A stretch of 40,396 bases of DNA from Methanosarcina sp. DH2 (GCF_020804225.1 NZ_WJBI01000012.1:19375-59770), one strand, 5' to 3'; counted from the first letter of the stretch, positions 25,356-34,262 are shown. Made by a program: numbers and translations. The notes: generated from the letters alone by a model not told the origin.

Positions 25356-26070
25356 TTATCTTGAAACTCTTGAAACATCCAATAATCCTGAGAACCTTTC
25401 AGAAAACCTGCTTGCAAACCTGATTCAGGTCAAAGACGTGACAAAAAAGTACAGGCTTGGTAATAACGAGGTAGAAGTCCTGCATGGTATTAATTTGGAA
25501 GTCAAAGCCGGAGAATTCGTATCCATAATGGGTCAATCGGGTTCCGGAAAAACCACTTTAATGAACATTATCGGGATGCTGGACAGACCGACTGAAGGAA
25601 GCATCCTTATCAAAGATATCGATATCACGAAAAAATCCCAGAAAGAACTTGTCGATTTCAGGCGAAGGACTGTTGGGTTTGTGTTCCAGCAGTTCCATCT
25701 CATCCCCTCTCTAACAGCCTATGAAAACGTCGCTCTGCCCCTTGTATTTTCCGGGGACAAGGATAATAGTGCAGTTGAAAGTGCTCTTGAAAGAGTCGGG
25801 CTGGCTCACAGGATGCACCATAAGCCGGTAGAGCTTAGCGGGGGAGAACAGCAGAGAGTTGCAATTGCCAGGGCTGTTGTTATGAAACCGAAAATTTTGC
25901 TTGCAGATGAGCCCACAGGGGCTCTTGATGCAACTACAGGTTCCATGATAATCTCTTTACTAAAATCACTGGCAGGAGATATGACTGTCATAATGGTCAC
26001 TCACAACAGTGAGCTTGCAGAATATTCGGACCGCATTGTATACTTAAAAGATGGAAATGTAGCGGAGTGA
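25348..26070 (+). CDS. ABC transporter ATPase (MacB/LolD class)
   Basis: Complete ATP-binding subunit: Walker A GQSGSGKTT, Q-loop FVFQQFHLIP, signature LSGGEQQRVAIARA, Walker B ILLADEPTGALD and the switch histidine in VTHNSE. It is about 240 residues with a 25-residue N-terminal extension. It starts at GTG inside the end of the permease gene (8-nt overlap), with GGAGGTG 8 nt upstream, so translation is coupled. It drives the adjacent permease. Confidence 0.92.
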   Translation: MSDYLETLETSNNPENLSENLLANLIQVKDVTKKYRLGNNEVEVLHGINLEVKAGEFVSIMGQSGSGKTTLMNIIGMLDRPTEGSILIKDIDITKKSQKELVDFRRRTVGFVFQQFHLIPSLTAYENVALPLVFSGDKDNSAVESALERVGLAHRMHHKPVELSGGEQQRVAIARAVVMKPKILLADEPTGALDATTGSMIISLLKSLAGDMTVIMVTHNSELAEYSDRIVYLKDGNVAE

Positions 26071-26567
26071 AAAAAATGAACATAAAATTAATCGGTATGG
26101 TTTTGTTAGCAATTGCAGTATCCCTTATGGTAGCGGGATGTACGGATATCGGGTCCTCGGGTAAAGCTAATGCAAGCTCTGTAAAAGCTACCTGGATTAA
26201 TGCTGAAGTCAGTGCAGATCAGGTATCCATTCCACTCAGTTCCGTAGAAGAGAACACAAATGTTCACTTTAAAGTAAACTCCGACAGCGGGGAAATTGCG
26301 GTCATGGCATACAAGTTTAATGATGAGATTTTTGTCAGGTCCAATGTATGCCCTCCATGCAATTCAATAGGGTTTACCCTTGAGAAAGACACTCTTGTGT
26401 GTGATTCCTGCGGCACTGTCTTTGATACTGCAACAGGAGCAGGCATTGGAGGAGGATGTGTGTCATTCCCTAAGGAAAGTATCCCTTACACGGTTTCGGA
26501 CGGGAATATTGTCATGAAACTCGATGATGTGGTAATTGCCCACGAAAAAACCGTGGAGATTAATTAA
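26067..26567 (+). CDS. DUF2318-like cysteine-rich lipoprotein
   Basis: Signal with lipobox LMVAGCTD (C25 lipid anchor). The C-terminal half has NVCPPCNSIGF, LVCDSCGTVFD and GAGIGGGC, the pattern of DUF2318, thought to bind Fe-S or another metal centre. DUF2318 proteins occur beside FtsX-type permeases and an ATPase in the P19/FtrABCD iron-uptake loci of bacteria such as Campylobacter. The three-gene set here resembles that, without the P19 or Ftr1 genes. GTG start overlaps the ATPase stop by 4 nt (GTGA); the ATG at 26076 is an alternative. Confidence 0.75.
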   Translation: MKKMNIKLIGMVLLAIAVSLMVAGCTDIGSSGKANASSVKATWINAEVSADQVSIPLSSVEENTNVHFKVNSDSGEIAVMAYKFNDEIFVRSNVCPPCNSIGFTLEKDTLVCDSCGTVFDTATGAGIGGGCVSFPKESIPYTVSDGNIVMKLDDVVIAHEKTVEIN

Positions 26568-26774
26568 GAGCCGTTAAGGGAAACGAAATTTCCATATTAA
26601 GCCTTAGGCAGTTGAATCATAATCACGCGAAACGGATTAATCAAACGCAATAGACTTACTGCCCAAAGACAAAACAGGGTAGTCGAAAGTTTATTGCTAT
26701 TGATTTTCAGCTCAACTGCGTAAGTCCTGACTCATTGCATGTACGAACAACCATTTATTTATGCTGGGCTTAAA

Positions 26775-27770
26775 ATGAATGAAATTGAAGTTAGAGAATT
26801 AATGCCATCCGAGTTTGAAGAATGGGATCAGCTTGTAGAAAAAACCCAACCCGGTACACCATTTCACACAAGCGATTGGCTGGAAATCTACAGGGATGTC
26901 CTATTAAGAGACATCAGGATTTATGGCTGTTTTAGAAACGATGACCTCGTTGGAGGATGCCCCCTTTTTGTTAAAAATATCAAAGGAATCCTCAAAGTGG
27001 CGTCTTCGATATGCAGTATGACTGATTACTGCGGACCCCTTATAAGTGAGAGCTCAAGCTCCAAAGCAAGTAAAAAAGTACAGGAAAGCCACGCAATTCT
27101 TAACTCCCTCAGGGAGTTCCTCTGCATGCAGGGCTTTGACAGTATTCACCTTAAGTTCTCCCCGGGATTTGAGGATATCAGACCATTCACCTGGAACGGA
27201 TGGGACTCAAAGGTTCACTATACCCATCACCTTGACCTGAAAGAAAATGTGGATAATAATATTTCAAGGACGATCCGGAAAGACCTTAAATCCGCATCTG
27301 AGGCAGGACTCGAGACAAGGAGATGGAGCGATCCTGAAACATATTATGGCCTGCTTTCCAAAGTATACGAGAGACAGAACCTGAAAATACCATTACCCAG
27401 GGATTTTTTCGAAAAGGTCTTTGACCTGATCAGGAAAAAAGACATTGGTTACATGCTTGTTTCCGAAACTCCAGAAGGAGAAGCAGTCGCAGCACATTTA
27501 ACCCTTTACGGAAAGAAAAGTACGATTTCCTGGTCTTCTGCCCGAGACCCGTCTTTTAACCTGAGGGGAACGAATGCTCTTCTTTATTATAATGAGTTTC
27601 TTGACCTGCAGTCCAGAGATTTTGAATACATGAACGTTATGGCAGGAAATGTTCCCAGATTTGCAGACTTTATTATGGCTTTTTCCCCTAAACTGGTACC
27701 TTACTACAGTGTAACTTTAGAGAATAAAAAGTATTCAGCCCTGAAGATTTTGCACAAAATCGTGACTTAA
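26775..27770 (+). CDS. FemAB/GNAT-fold acyltransferase-like protein
   Basis: About 331 residues with the two-GNAT layout of FemAB-like proteins: PFHTSDWLEIYRD at the start, SRTIRKDLKSASEAGLE in the middle (the RxxRxxxKA-type basic motif), and a C-terminal GNAT core with AAHLTLYGKKSTISWSSARD and ALLYYNEF. Relatives use aminoacyl-tRNA or acyl-CoA donors in cell-envelope synthesis. The substrate in an archaeon is unknown. The ATG at 26775 (MNEIEVREL) starts the domain; an upstream ATG at 26739 adds 12 residues, and a TATA-like ATTTATTTAT lies between the two. Confidence 0.75.
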   Translation: MNEIEVRELMPSEFEEWDQLVEKTQPGTPFHTSDWLEIYRDVLLRDIRIYGCFRNDDLVGGCPLFVKNIKGILKVASSICSMTDYCGPLISESSSSKASKKVQESHAILNSLREFLCMQGFDSIHLKFSPGFEDIRPFTWNGWDSKVHYTHHLDLKENVDNNISRTIRKDLKSASEAGLETRRWSDPETYYGLLSKVYERQNLKIPLPRDFFEKVFDLIRKKDIGYMLVSETPEGEAVAAHLTLYGKKSTISWSSARDPSFNLRGTNALLYYNEFLDLQSRDFEYMNVMAGNVPRFADFIMAFSPKLVPYYSVTLENKKYSALKILHKIVT

Positions 27771-27774
27771 TCCT

Positions 27775-27832
27775 ATTTTTCTTTTTTTCTTCTTTTCTTT
27801 TTTTCTTCTTTTCTTTTTTTCTTTTTTATACT
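27775..27832 (+). terminator. T-rich tract with 16-bp repeat after the FemAB-like gene
   Basis: CTTTTTTTCTTCTTTT is repeated about three times directly after the stop. Archaeal RNA polymerase stops at T-runs, so this is a likely terminator, multiplied by tandem duplication. Confidence 0.7.
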
Positions 27833-27884
27833 TATTTTTCAGTAATTGATCTATTTTCAGGTATTTTTTGCCTTAAAATATAGG

Positions 27885-27894
27885 TTTAAATATT
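27885..27894 (+). promoter_or_regulatory. TATA box of tRNA-Cys
   Basis: TTTAAATATT, about 50 bp before the mature tRNA end. The predicted start is near 27915-27920, leaving a 25-30 nt 5' leader. Confidence 0.5.
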
Positions 27895-27918
27895 AACAAG
27901 AGGTATGATCTGTTGCCA

Positions 27919-27934
27919 GTTCACAATTGTGAAC
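27919..27934. other. Perfect 16-bp palindrome in the tRNA-Cys 5' flank
   Basis: GTTCACAATTGTGAAC, ending 9 bp before the mature tRNA. It would fold as a leader hairpin in the precursor or act as an operator. Confidence 0.7.
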
Positions 27935-27943
27935 ACTGCGAGT

Positions 27944-28015
27944 GCTGAGATGGCAGAATGGCTACGCGATGGACTGCAAATCCATTATACCCCGGTTCGA
28001 TTCCGGGTCTCAGCT
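27944..28015 (+). tRNA. tRNA-Cys (GCA)
   Basis: Acceptor GCTGAGA pairs with TCTCAGC. The anticodon stem ATGGA/TCCAT holds loop CTGCAAA with anticodon GCA. The T arm is CCCGG-TTCGATT-CCGGG, and the discriminator is T73, the cysteine identity base. 72 nt, no intron, CCA not encoded. Methanosarcina can charge tRNA-Cys both by CysRS and by the SepRS/SepCysS route; this copy could serve either. It sits 360 bp before metY. Confidence 0.95.
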
Positions 28016-28376
28016 TAGGGGTAATTTGTTGACATAATGCAGAGAAAACATATGGGGGCAGCTATTCAACCTCTGATACCTGCCACAAACCTTTCAGACT
28101 GATAAAATAGACAGTCTACTTATTGCCCCGTTTCAGGAACAACTTCTCAACTTCGTTAACATGGGTGTTGCTCGCGCAGTGCCCGGTGAGGTACAAGGTG
28201 CGATATTCAGGCAACGGTGTCTACTCCTATGAATAAAGGAGATTTCGCAATAGTTTCATTTCTAGCTCGTTATACATAGTTCCTGGCTGTAGAAAAGGCA
28301 GGTGGGACAATAAAAAAACGTCGATAAAAATGAATCACAGGTAAAAAATCATCAGGAAAAAAGGAGAATCATATTG
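28016..28376. other. Spacer between tRNA-Cys and metY
   Basis: No firm gene. Short frames through 28120-28235 are open in two registers (one reads AQCPVRYKVRYSGNGVYSYE to a stop) but unrecognised. A small hairpin CTCCT...AGGAG lies near 28227-28244. The 3' end carries the metY ribosome site AGGAGA. A structured leader is possible, but I cannot match a known riboswitch. Confidence 0.4.
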
Positions 28377-29672
28377 ATGGCGGCAAATAATTACAAATTA
28401 GGAACACTTGCCCTTCATGCTGGACAGAGCCCTGATCCGACTACAGGATCACGTACAGTACCGATATACCAGACAACATCATACGTTTTCCGCGACACGG
28501 AGCATGCAGCCAACCTATTTGGCCTCAAAGAGCTTGGCAATATCTATACCCGTCTGATGAACCCTACCACTGATGTGTTCGAGCAACGCATAGCTGCCAT
28601 TGAGGGAGGGACCGGAGCCCTTGGAGTTGCATCCGGTTCGGCAGCAATAACTTATGCCCTGTTAGCGATTACCCGCATAGGGGATGAAATCGTATCCGGC
28701 AATAACCTGTATGGCGGGACCTATGAACTTTTTAACTATACTTTCCCCAAACTGGGAAGGAAAGTTACATTCGTAGATTCAGCCGATCTAGAAGCATATC
28801 GCCAGGCTATCACGGAAAAGACCCGGGCTGTTTATATCGAATCGGTAGGCAACCCGAAGCTTGACGTTCCGGATTTTGAGGCGATTGCAAAAATTGCCCA
28901 TGAAGCAGGAGTCCCGCTTGTTGTCGACAATACAAGTGCTGTAGGGCTTGTCCGCCCCATTGACTACGGAGCCGATATAGTCGTGCATTCCGCAACCAAA
29001 TTCATAGGCGGGCATGGGAATTCGATCGGCGGCTCAATAGTCGATTCCGGAAAGTTCGCATGGAACAACGGCAAATTCTCGGAATTCACAGATCCTGACC
29101 CTAGCTACCACGGCCTGAAATACTGGGACACTTTTTCAGACTTCCCTGAGCTTGGTAATGTTGCATTTGTCTTTAAAGTAAGGTTGCAGCTTCTCAGGGA
29201 CACAGGTGCTGCTATTTCGCCTTTCAACTCATTCCTGCTGCTTCAGGGACTTGAGACCCTGCACCTGAGGATAGAGAGGCACGCCGAAAATGCCCTTAAG
29301 GTGGCAAAATACCTGTCAGAGCACCCGAAAGTCTCATGGGTCAATTACCCCGGCTTACCGGACCATCCAAGCCACGAGCTTGCAACCAGGTATCTCAAAG
29401 GCGGTTATGGTGCACTTCTGGGTTTTGGCGTAAAAGGTGGTGCAGAAGCAGGAAAACAGTTTATTAATTCTCTAAAACTGTTTTCACATGTTGCGAATAT
29501 AGGCGATTCCAAGAGCCTTGTCATCCATCCCGCAACCACCACTCACCAGCAGCTAACCCCTGCCGAGCAGGAAGCTACAGGCGTCACGCCGGATTACATC
29601 CGCCTATCCGTGGGCATTGAAGATATAGAGGATATAATCTCAGACCTCGAGCAGGCTCTTGAAAAAGTATAA
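28377..29672 (+). CDS. metY: O-acetylhomoserine (thiol)-lyase / homocysteine synthase
   Basis: 431 residues, a full-length PLP enzyme of the Cys/Met metabolism family. The start [20 protein letters not shown] (20 residues) and [18 protein letters not shown] are typical of MetY. The PLP lysine is in [11 protein letters not shown], and the C-terminal [12 protein letters not shown] and IRLSVGIED match sulfhydrylases. It makes homocysteine (with sulfide) or methionine (with methanethiol) from O-acetylhomoserine. ATG at 28377 is preceded by AGGAGA at about 10 nt; a TTG just before it is not needed. Neighbours are tRNA-Cys and, 3.2 kb away, a nitrogenase-like operon. Confidence 0.93.
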   Translation: MAANNYKLGTLALHAGQSPDPTTGSRTVPIYQTTSYVFRDTEHAANLFGLKELGNIYTRLMNPTTDVFEQRIAAIEGGTGALGVASGSAAITYALLAITRIGDEIVSGNNLYGGTYELFNYTFPKLGRKVTFVDSADLEAYRQAITEKTRAVYIESVGNPKLDVPDFEAIAKIAHEAGVPLVVDNTSAVGLVRPIDYGADIVVHSATKFIGGHGNSIGGSIVDSGKFAWNNGKFSEFTDPDPSYHGLKYWDTFSDFPELGNVAFVFKVRLQLLRDTGAAISPFNSFLLLQGLETLHLRIERHAENALKVAKYLSEHPKVSWVNYPGLPDHPSHELATRYLKGGYGALLGFGVKGGAEAGKQFINSLKLFSHVANIGDSKSLVIHPATTTHQQLTPAEQEATGVTPDYIRLSVGIEDIEDIISDLEQALEKV

Positions 29673-29990
29673 CTGCACACATCTGTACAGAATCTGTACA
29701 AATCCAGACAGCACAACATAAGAAACGCAAACCTTTTTTATTTTTTGATGAGCAATAGCTCATCCCGGCTCTTTTTGATTTTTAAGTTTTTAAGCAAAGA
29801 GGATAACATAAGCTAGAAAGATTCTTTATCAATTTTTGAAAGTAAGGTTGCTTGCCAGGTGGATAATTGTAGAAATCCAAACATAGTTCCTTACATTATA
29901 ATCCCACAAAGATATAGTCCCACAAAAGAGAATGTAATATAACTATGAAGAAAGGAACTGAAAAAAAAATCAAAAATTCCGGAAAACTCT

Positions 29991-30647
29991 ATGAAGATCA
30001 CTGTGAGCAGGAATGGCCCGTATATCGTGACCGGTAAAGTTCCACTTATTGTCTCGGAGATTTGCAATGACGAAGAGGGCTACTGCAGAGACTGGCGGGA
30101 AGTCAAAAGATACCCTTTGAAGGAACGGTATGCTCTATGCCGTTGCGGTCATTCAGAGAACAAACCTTTCTGTGACGGGACACATACAAAGGTTCACTTT
30201 GACGGAACCGAGACCGGAGACTATAAGCCCTATACTGAAGGCGTGAACATTATTTCCGGCCCTGTGCTAACTCTAACCGACAATAAACATCTATGTGTCC
30301 ATGCTGAATTCTGCTTACGAGCAGGTGGAATATGGAAGCTTGTGAGACAGTCCTATGACCCTGAGGCCAGGGATACAGCCATTGAAGAAGCATGCAACTG
30401 CCCTTCCGGCAGGCTGGTAATCCTGGATAATGCCACCGAAAAGGCGATTGAGCCTGAACTCGAGAAGTCCATAGTTGTTGTTGAATATCCCCCTCGCGAC
30501 GAACACGGTCCGCTCTGGGTACGCGGTGGCATCCCCATAGAATCCGCAGATGGTAAAAAGTACGAAATCAGGAATCGGGTCACTCTTTGCAGGTGCGGAA
30601 AATCGAAGAACAAGCCTTTCTGTGACGGTAGCCATATTGAGAGATAA
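29991..30647 (+). CDS. Double CDGSH iron-sulfur domain protein
   Basis: 218 residues with two CDGSH-type motifs: CRCGHSENKPFCDGTH (about residues 50-65) and CRCGKSKNKPFCDGSH near the C-terminus. Each supplies three Cys and one His for a 2Fe-2S cluster. Between them CVHAEFCLRAGG and CNCPSGRL form a ferredoxin-like (divergent 4Fe-4S) segment. Expected to be a soluble redox or cluster-transfer protein. No partner gene is adjacent. A separate ATG frame at 29945-30037 in another register overlaps the start and may be chance. Confidence 0.85.
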   Translation: MKITVSRNGPYIVTGKVPLIVSEICNDEEGYCRDWREVKRYPLKERYALCRCGHSENKPFCDGTHTKVHFDGTETGDYKPYTEGVNIISGPVLTLTDNKHLCVHAEFCLRAGGIWKLVRQSYDPEARDTAIEEACNCPSGRLVILDNATEKAIEPELEKSIVVVEYPPRDEHGPLWVRGGIPIESADGKKYEIRNRVTLCRCGKSKNKPFCDGSHIER

Positions 30648-30771
30648 GGATGAAAAAATGGAGAGTATGAGAATCGAAAGATAAAGATGAGAATATCTAG
30701 AGACAAGGATAAGAAAATGGGATATGGAAGCGAGTTCAAAACCCTTGCCATTAAGTTATTGGGTGATTTAA

Positions 30772-31491
30772 TTGAATGATGAAATTTTTGAACAAATCCA
30801 CAAAAGTTTGACCGTGGAACAAATAATGACCCCAAAAGAAGAGTTTTATTTTCATCCTCAAGATTCAAAATTTCATAAAGAAATAACTGTTTTTCCTATT
30901 GAAAATGAAGACGGGTCAATCATTAAGTATTTTGATAGTAAGGGTTCCAGAGAACACTATATATTGCCGGATAAGATGGTTTCAAAAAGCCTGGATATAA
31001 TGTCTTTAATCAAAATGCTGGATAAAAACTCCTTTTTCTTTGTGATCCATGCTGAGATTGTAGGAATAGTTACTGTTGCAGATTTAAGAAAAGGGGCTGT
31101 GAGGATGTTCTTCTATTTACTACTTTACAGGCTGGAGAATCAGATGAAAATGTATTTCAAGGAAAGAATGTCCGAAACTAAATTTATAGAGCTTGCAAAA
31201 CCAAAATGCAGGTTACAAGAAAAGATGTATGAACTCTCTGTTTTTGAAGAGTGTAGCTTTTACGATTACCTTGTAGCCCTGAAAAATTATGATGTTTTTA
31301 AGCAAAAACACGGTTTGTCAATAAGAGATGTTGAACAATTTGGAGGCCTTGATAAATTCAGGAACTGGATCATGCACCCTTCAAGGGAAGAAGTCAAAGT
31401 AAAAATAGACTCAGACATGGATTATAATCGTTACCTGTTCAAGCAACTTGACAGAATTCAGAAGCTCGAAATATTATTGCAAGACTCCTAA
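30772..31491 (+). CDS. CBS-like protein with a C-terminal HEPN-type motif
   Basis: 239 residues. The N-terminal half resembles a degenerate CBS pair (SLTVEQIMTPKEEF, then FFFVIHAEIVGIVTVADLRK). After RMFFYLLLYRLENQMK comes a helical domain ending in FR197-NWIM-H202-PSREE, the Rx4H catalytic signature of HEPN ribonucleases. HEPN proteins act in toxin-antitoxin and phage-defence systems; a CBS sensor suggests nucleotide control of RNA cleavage, which is inference. TTG start with GGTGA 6 nt upstream; no ATG fits. No antitoxin-like neighbour is visible, though a tRNA-editing-domain gene lies next door. Confidence 0.6.
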   Translation: MNDEIFEQIHKSLTVEQIMTPKEEFYFHPQDSKFHKEITVFPIENEDGSIIKYFDSKGSREHYILPDKMVSKSLDIMSLIKMLDKNSFFFVIHAEIVGIVTVADLRKGAVRMFFYLLLYRLENQMKMYFKERMSETKFIELAKPKCRLQEKMYELSVFEECSFYDYLVALKNYDVFKQKHGLSIRDVEQFGGLDKFRNWIMHPSREEVKVKIDSDMDYNRYLFKQLDRIQKLEILLQDS

Positions 31492-31582
31492 CATTATTTT
31501 ATCCACCCTGTATAGAGCTGCAAAGAAAAAGCATCATTACTGGAATAAACAGGCTATTTGTTCAACAATTCTTAATTAAGAA

Positions 31583-31993
31583 TCATATTGATTTCCATAC
31601 TTTAGCCAGTGATTCTCCCTTCACATGAATTTTAAATTCGAATAAATATCCAAAAGGCGTCATCGAAGTTTCAAATCCCTTTGCAGTTAGTTTGTCCCTG
31701 ATTGTTTTAATCGCATCTTCTGCAAATTCAATACTCGACTTACTTTCAGATAGGTGTCCGAAAGAATGCAGGACTACCTTGTTTCTACCTGTTTTTTTAG
31801 CCAGCCAGCTGATATTATTTACAGCCTTTTTAACAACCCTGTCCTTCTGGTCCTCATCTTCTTTCTCAACGTTAATGAAAATGACCAGGGAGTCTGCTGT
31901 GGCTTTTTCTACATCATATGTTTCAGCAGAGTCCACGGTTTTGCTGAATGTTTTATACCAGAAATCGTCTGTGTCAAACATTAACAATTTCAT
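31583..31993 (-). CDS. Freestanding ThrRS-type archaeal editing domain
   Basis: 136 residues covering the whole archaeal ThrRS N-terminal (DTD-like) editing domain and nothing else: IFINVEKEDEDQ, VVLHSFGHLSES with the conserved HLS, and MTPFGYLFEFKIHVKGESL. In ThrRS the family removes serine from tRNA-Thr. Here the PFGYYK segment reads PFGYLF, so the lysine after PFGYY is lost, and the CKGH segment is VKGE. It is therefore a divergent paralogue, perhaps with other substrates or no activity. ATG 31993 (MKLLMFDTDD) is preceded by a weak GTGA; an ATG three codons earlier is possible. Confidence 0.8.
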   Translation of the reverse strand: MKLLMFDTDDFWYKTFSKTVDSAETYDVEKATADSLVIFINVEKEDEDQKDRVVKKAVNNISWLAKKTGRNKVVLHSFGHLSESKSSIEFAEDAIKTIRDKLTAKGFETSMTPFGYLFEFKIHVKGESLAKVWKSI

Positions 31994-32031
31994 TTTTATC
32001 ACATCGAAGTACTCAGTTCATTCCCTTCGGT

Positions 32032-32610
32032 TCATTCCTTTTCAGGCTTTGAAAAGACAAGTCCATAATGATATGGCTTCAGGTCATGCCTGTTTTCCAA
32101 CTTAAATCCCAGATCAGTAGCCCATTTGATGCACTGTTCGGGTTCTGGCCTTATAGCCATTGGCGGACCTCGCGGAGTTTCCGGATCGTAGTTCCAGTGC
32201 ATAATGCCTAATTTGCCTTCTGGAGCCAGGATACGGCAAGCTTCTTTAAGAAGTTCTTCCGGTTTTTCTGCATGCAGGATATTAAAAAGCATTACATAGT
32301 CCATACTCTGATCTTTTAGCCCGGAACCTTTATGGATAACGTCACAGAGTGCTGTTTTTATGTTTTTTAAATTCTCATTACTTGCTCTTTCGGTTACTCT
32401 TTTTACCATTTCTTTTTCAATATCAATTGCGTATATTTCTCCTTTTATCATTTTTGACGCAGGTATAGTAAAAGTTCCGTAACCACATCCAAAGTCAACT
32501 GCATTTACTATGTTATTATCAAATCCCATGATCTCCAGGATCTTTTCCGGCTCAAAAAAGTCTTTCCACAGGCTTTCAGGCGGCATACCGCTTTCTCTGA
32601 TTTTCATATT
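32032..32610 (-). CDS. Class I SAM-dependent methyltransferase
   Basis: 192 residues with motif I VDFGCGYGTF, acidic motif II YAIDIEKEM and motif IV-like DYVMLFNILHAEKPEELLKE, the Methyltransf_11 fold. The substrate is unknown. I chose the ATG giving MKIRESGMPPE because GGAGGAG lies 9 nt upstream; the frame stays open to 32676. It precedes the editing-domain gene with a 39-bp gap on the same strand, so the two may be co-transcribed. Confidence 0.85.
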   Translation of the reverse strand, partial: NMKIRESGMPPESLWKDFFEPEKILEIMGFDNNIVNAVDFGCGYGTFTIPASKMIKGEIYAIDIEKEMVKRVTERASNENLKNIKTALCDVIHKGSGLKDQSMDYVMLFNILHAEKPEELLKEACRILAPEGKLGIMHWNYDPETPRGPPMAIRPEPEQCIKWATDLGFKLENRHDLKPYHYGLVFSKPEKE

Positions 32611-32781
32611 CAGTGCTCCTCCATCAGTGCTCCATAAATTTTGCCTGCAAAATTTCCGCTGGCTTATTTTTCCCAATTCTAATTCCAGTTCTTTCCAGCT
32701 TTAAAAAGTAAAGGATAAAGGGAATGGGCGAAGGATAAAATTCCCGAATTTGAAAGTGAGTGAAAAAATTGAGGCAAAGTA

Positions 32782-32906
32782 CACTCACATAGGTAACCAC
32801 TTACATAGGTAACCACTTACATAGGTAACCACTTACATAGGTAATCACTTACATAGGTAATCACTCATGTAATCACTTACATAGGTAATCACTCATTCAG
32901 GTACAA
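32782..32906. repeat. 16-bp tandem array downstream of the nitrogenase-like beta gene
   Basis: CACTTACATAGGTAA(C/T) is repeated about seven times, with one 12-bp short unit (CACTCATGTAAT) and a diverged last unit (CACTCATTCAGGTACAAT) reaching the stop codon of the beta gene. No spacers, so not CRISPR. Confidence 0.85.
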
Positions 32907-34256
32907 TCACAGAGGCCCTGCATACTTACTCATAACGTCTTCCATTAAAGTAAGCCCTCCACTAAACCCTGCGTAATTGTGCTCGAGTATTACGCGGTCG
33001 TATGACGGAAATGAAACCGTCAGATGTATGGCATTGAATTGAGAACTGGCTATAAAAGTTTCAAGGGAACTTGCAAGCAAGAACATGAAACTTCTGTCTT
33101 TCAAATTCTCTCTAATCCTGTACGCATCTACTTCATAGATTATTTCCGGCCAGGCAGGAGTCTCAAGACCTGCTGTCAGTTCTTCGTTTATTAATTCGCG
33201 GGCTTCCTCAGGAGGATTATCAGTTATCTGGACAATATCAGGCAGATAACCCATTTCATTTGCAAGGTATTTTGTAATGCTTACAGCCGAATTGCTGTCA
33301 GCAACCACCGCAAAATAAGGATGCGGTCTGGCGATCAAAAGTATGTCACCAATATACTCTGCAAATCTGTACGCCCGCCTTTCCTCTCTGGCAATCAGAT
33401 TTTCAATAAGGTCTGCTGAAACTCCTAACCTTTCTCCGATAACTCTCAAAAACTCTGAGGTTTGCTTTGGCCCTATAGGTACCCCGGGGAAGGAGATGTG
33501 GGGAGTATCGAACTTTTCTTCCAGCTTCTCTGCAGTTTTATGCCCGATCCAGCTTGAGAGGACAATATTATATTCAGCAGCCGGGATTTTTTTCAGGTTT
33601 TCAAGGGAGTCAAACTCTCCTACTATCAGATTCGGTCTCAAGCCTATGCTTTCAAGAAGCTCTTTTATCTCTCTTGCTTCCCCTTTCCAGAATATATGCT
33701 GGGAAGGAACTATCCCGAATACATTTACCAGCCCTTTTTCTTTCGGAGTCGGTTCGAGCAGCTGGTCAATTACGGCATCAAAGAAATACTCATAACCGTC
33801 GTATGAGGTTCCTGCAAACCCTGAGGTATTCACATGTATGATCGGGACTTCGGGGTGCTTTTCCTTAAATGCTCTGATAACCGATCCAACATCGTCTCCT
33901 ATAAGGGAAGGGACACAGCCAGAGATGACTGCTAATAGTTCCCCATTTACAAGTTCTGCCGTTGATTCGATAAGCTTTTCGAGCTTCCTTTCGCCGCCGA
34001 AAATCACGTGCTCTTCAACTAAAGAGGAGCAGGGTGTGCTTGTCCCTCCGTAAGGGCCTCCGGCATTCTGGCCGCCTGCGTAAAATTGGCCGAAAAGCTG
34101 TCCGATTCCACACCCTGCCCCGGAATGAAGTATGGGAACTACTCCAAATATGCCAACTGCAGTTGAATACGCTCCTCCGAGTGCACAGGAGTAGCGCGGC
34201 GCTTCAATGGCGCCTGAAATAATATTAGTTGTCTGTAAAGATTCATCAATTACCAT
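32907..34256 (-). CDS. Nitrogenase-like component 1 beta subunit (NifK-family)
   Basis: 449 residues, intact. The N-terminal PRYSC24ALGGAY, SGAGC49GIG and SGCVPSLIGDD carry the cysteines expected to hold a P-cluster-like centre. The fold continues through ISFPGVPIGPKQTSEFLR and ILIARPHPYFAVVADS. At 449 residues it is shorter than typical NifK and resembles the nitrogenase-like proteins (NifK/NifN, MarK-like) found outside classical nif operons. It needs an alpha partner and a NifH-like reductase. The alpha gene just upstream is broken and no nifH is in the window. The spacer to the alpha gene is a 12-bp tandem array. Confidence 0.8.
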   Translation of the reverse strand: MVIDESLQTTNIISGAIEAPRYSCALGGAYSTAVGIFGVVPILHSGAGCGIGQLFGQFYAGGQNAGGPYGGTSTPCSSLVEEHVIFGGERKLEKLIESTAELVNGELLAVISGCVPSLIGDDVGSVIRAFKEKHPEVPIIHVNTSGFAGTSYDGYEYFFDAVIDQLLEPTPKEKGLVNVFGIVPSQHIFWKGEAREIKELLESIGLRPNLIVGEFDSLENLKKIPAAEYNIVLSSWIGHKTAEKLEEKFDTPHISFPGVPIGPKQTSEFLRVIGERLGVSADLIENLIAREERRAYRFAEYIGDILLIARPHPYFAVVADSNSAVSITKYLANEMGYLPDIVQITDNPPEEARELINEELTAGLETPAWPEIIYEVDAYRIRENLKDRSFMFLLASSLETFIASSQFNAIHLTVSFPSYDRVILEHNYAGFSGGLTLMEDVMSKYAGPL

Positions 34257-34262
34257 GATTAC

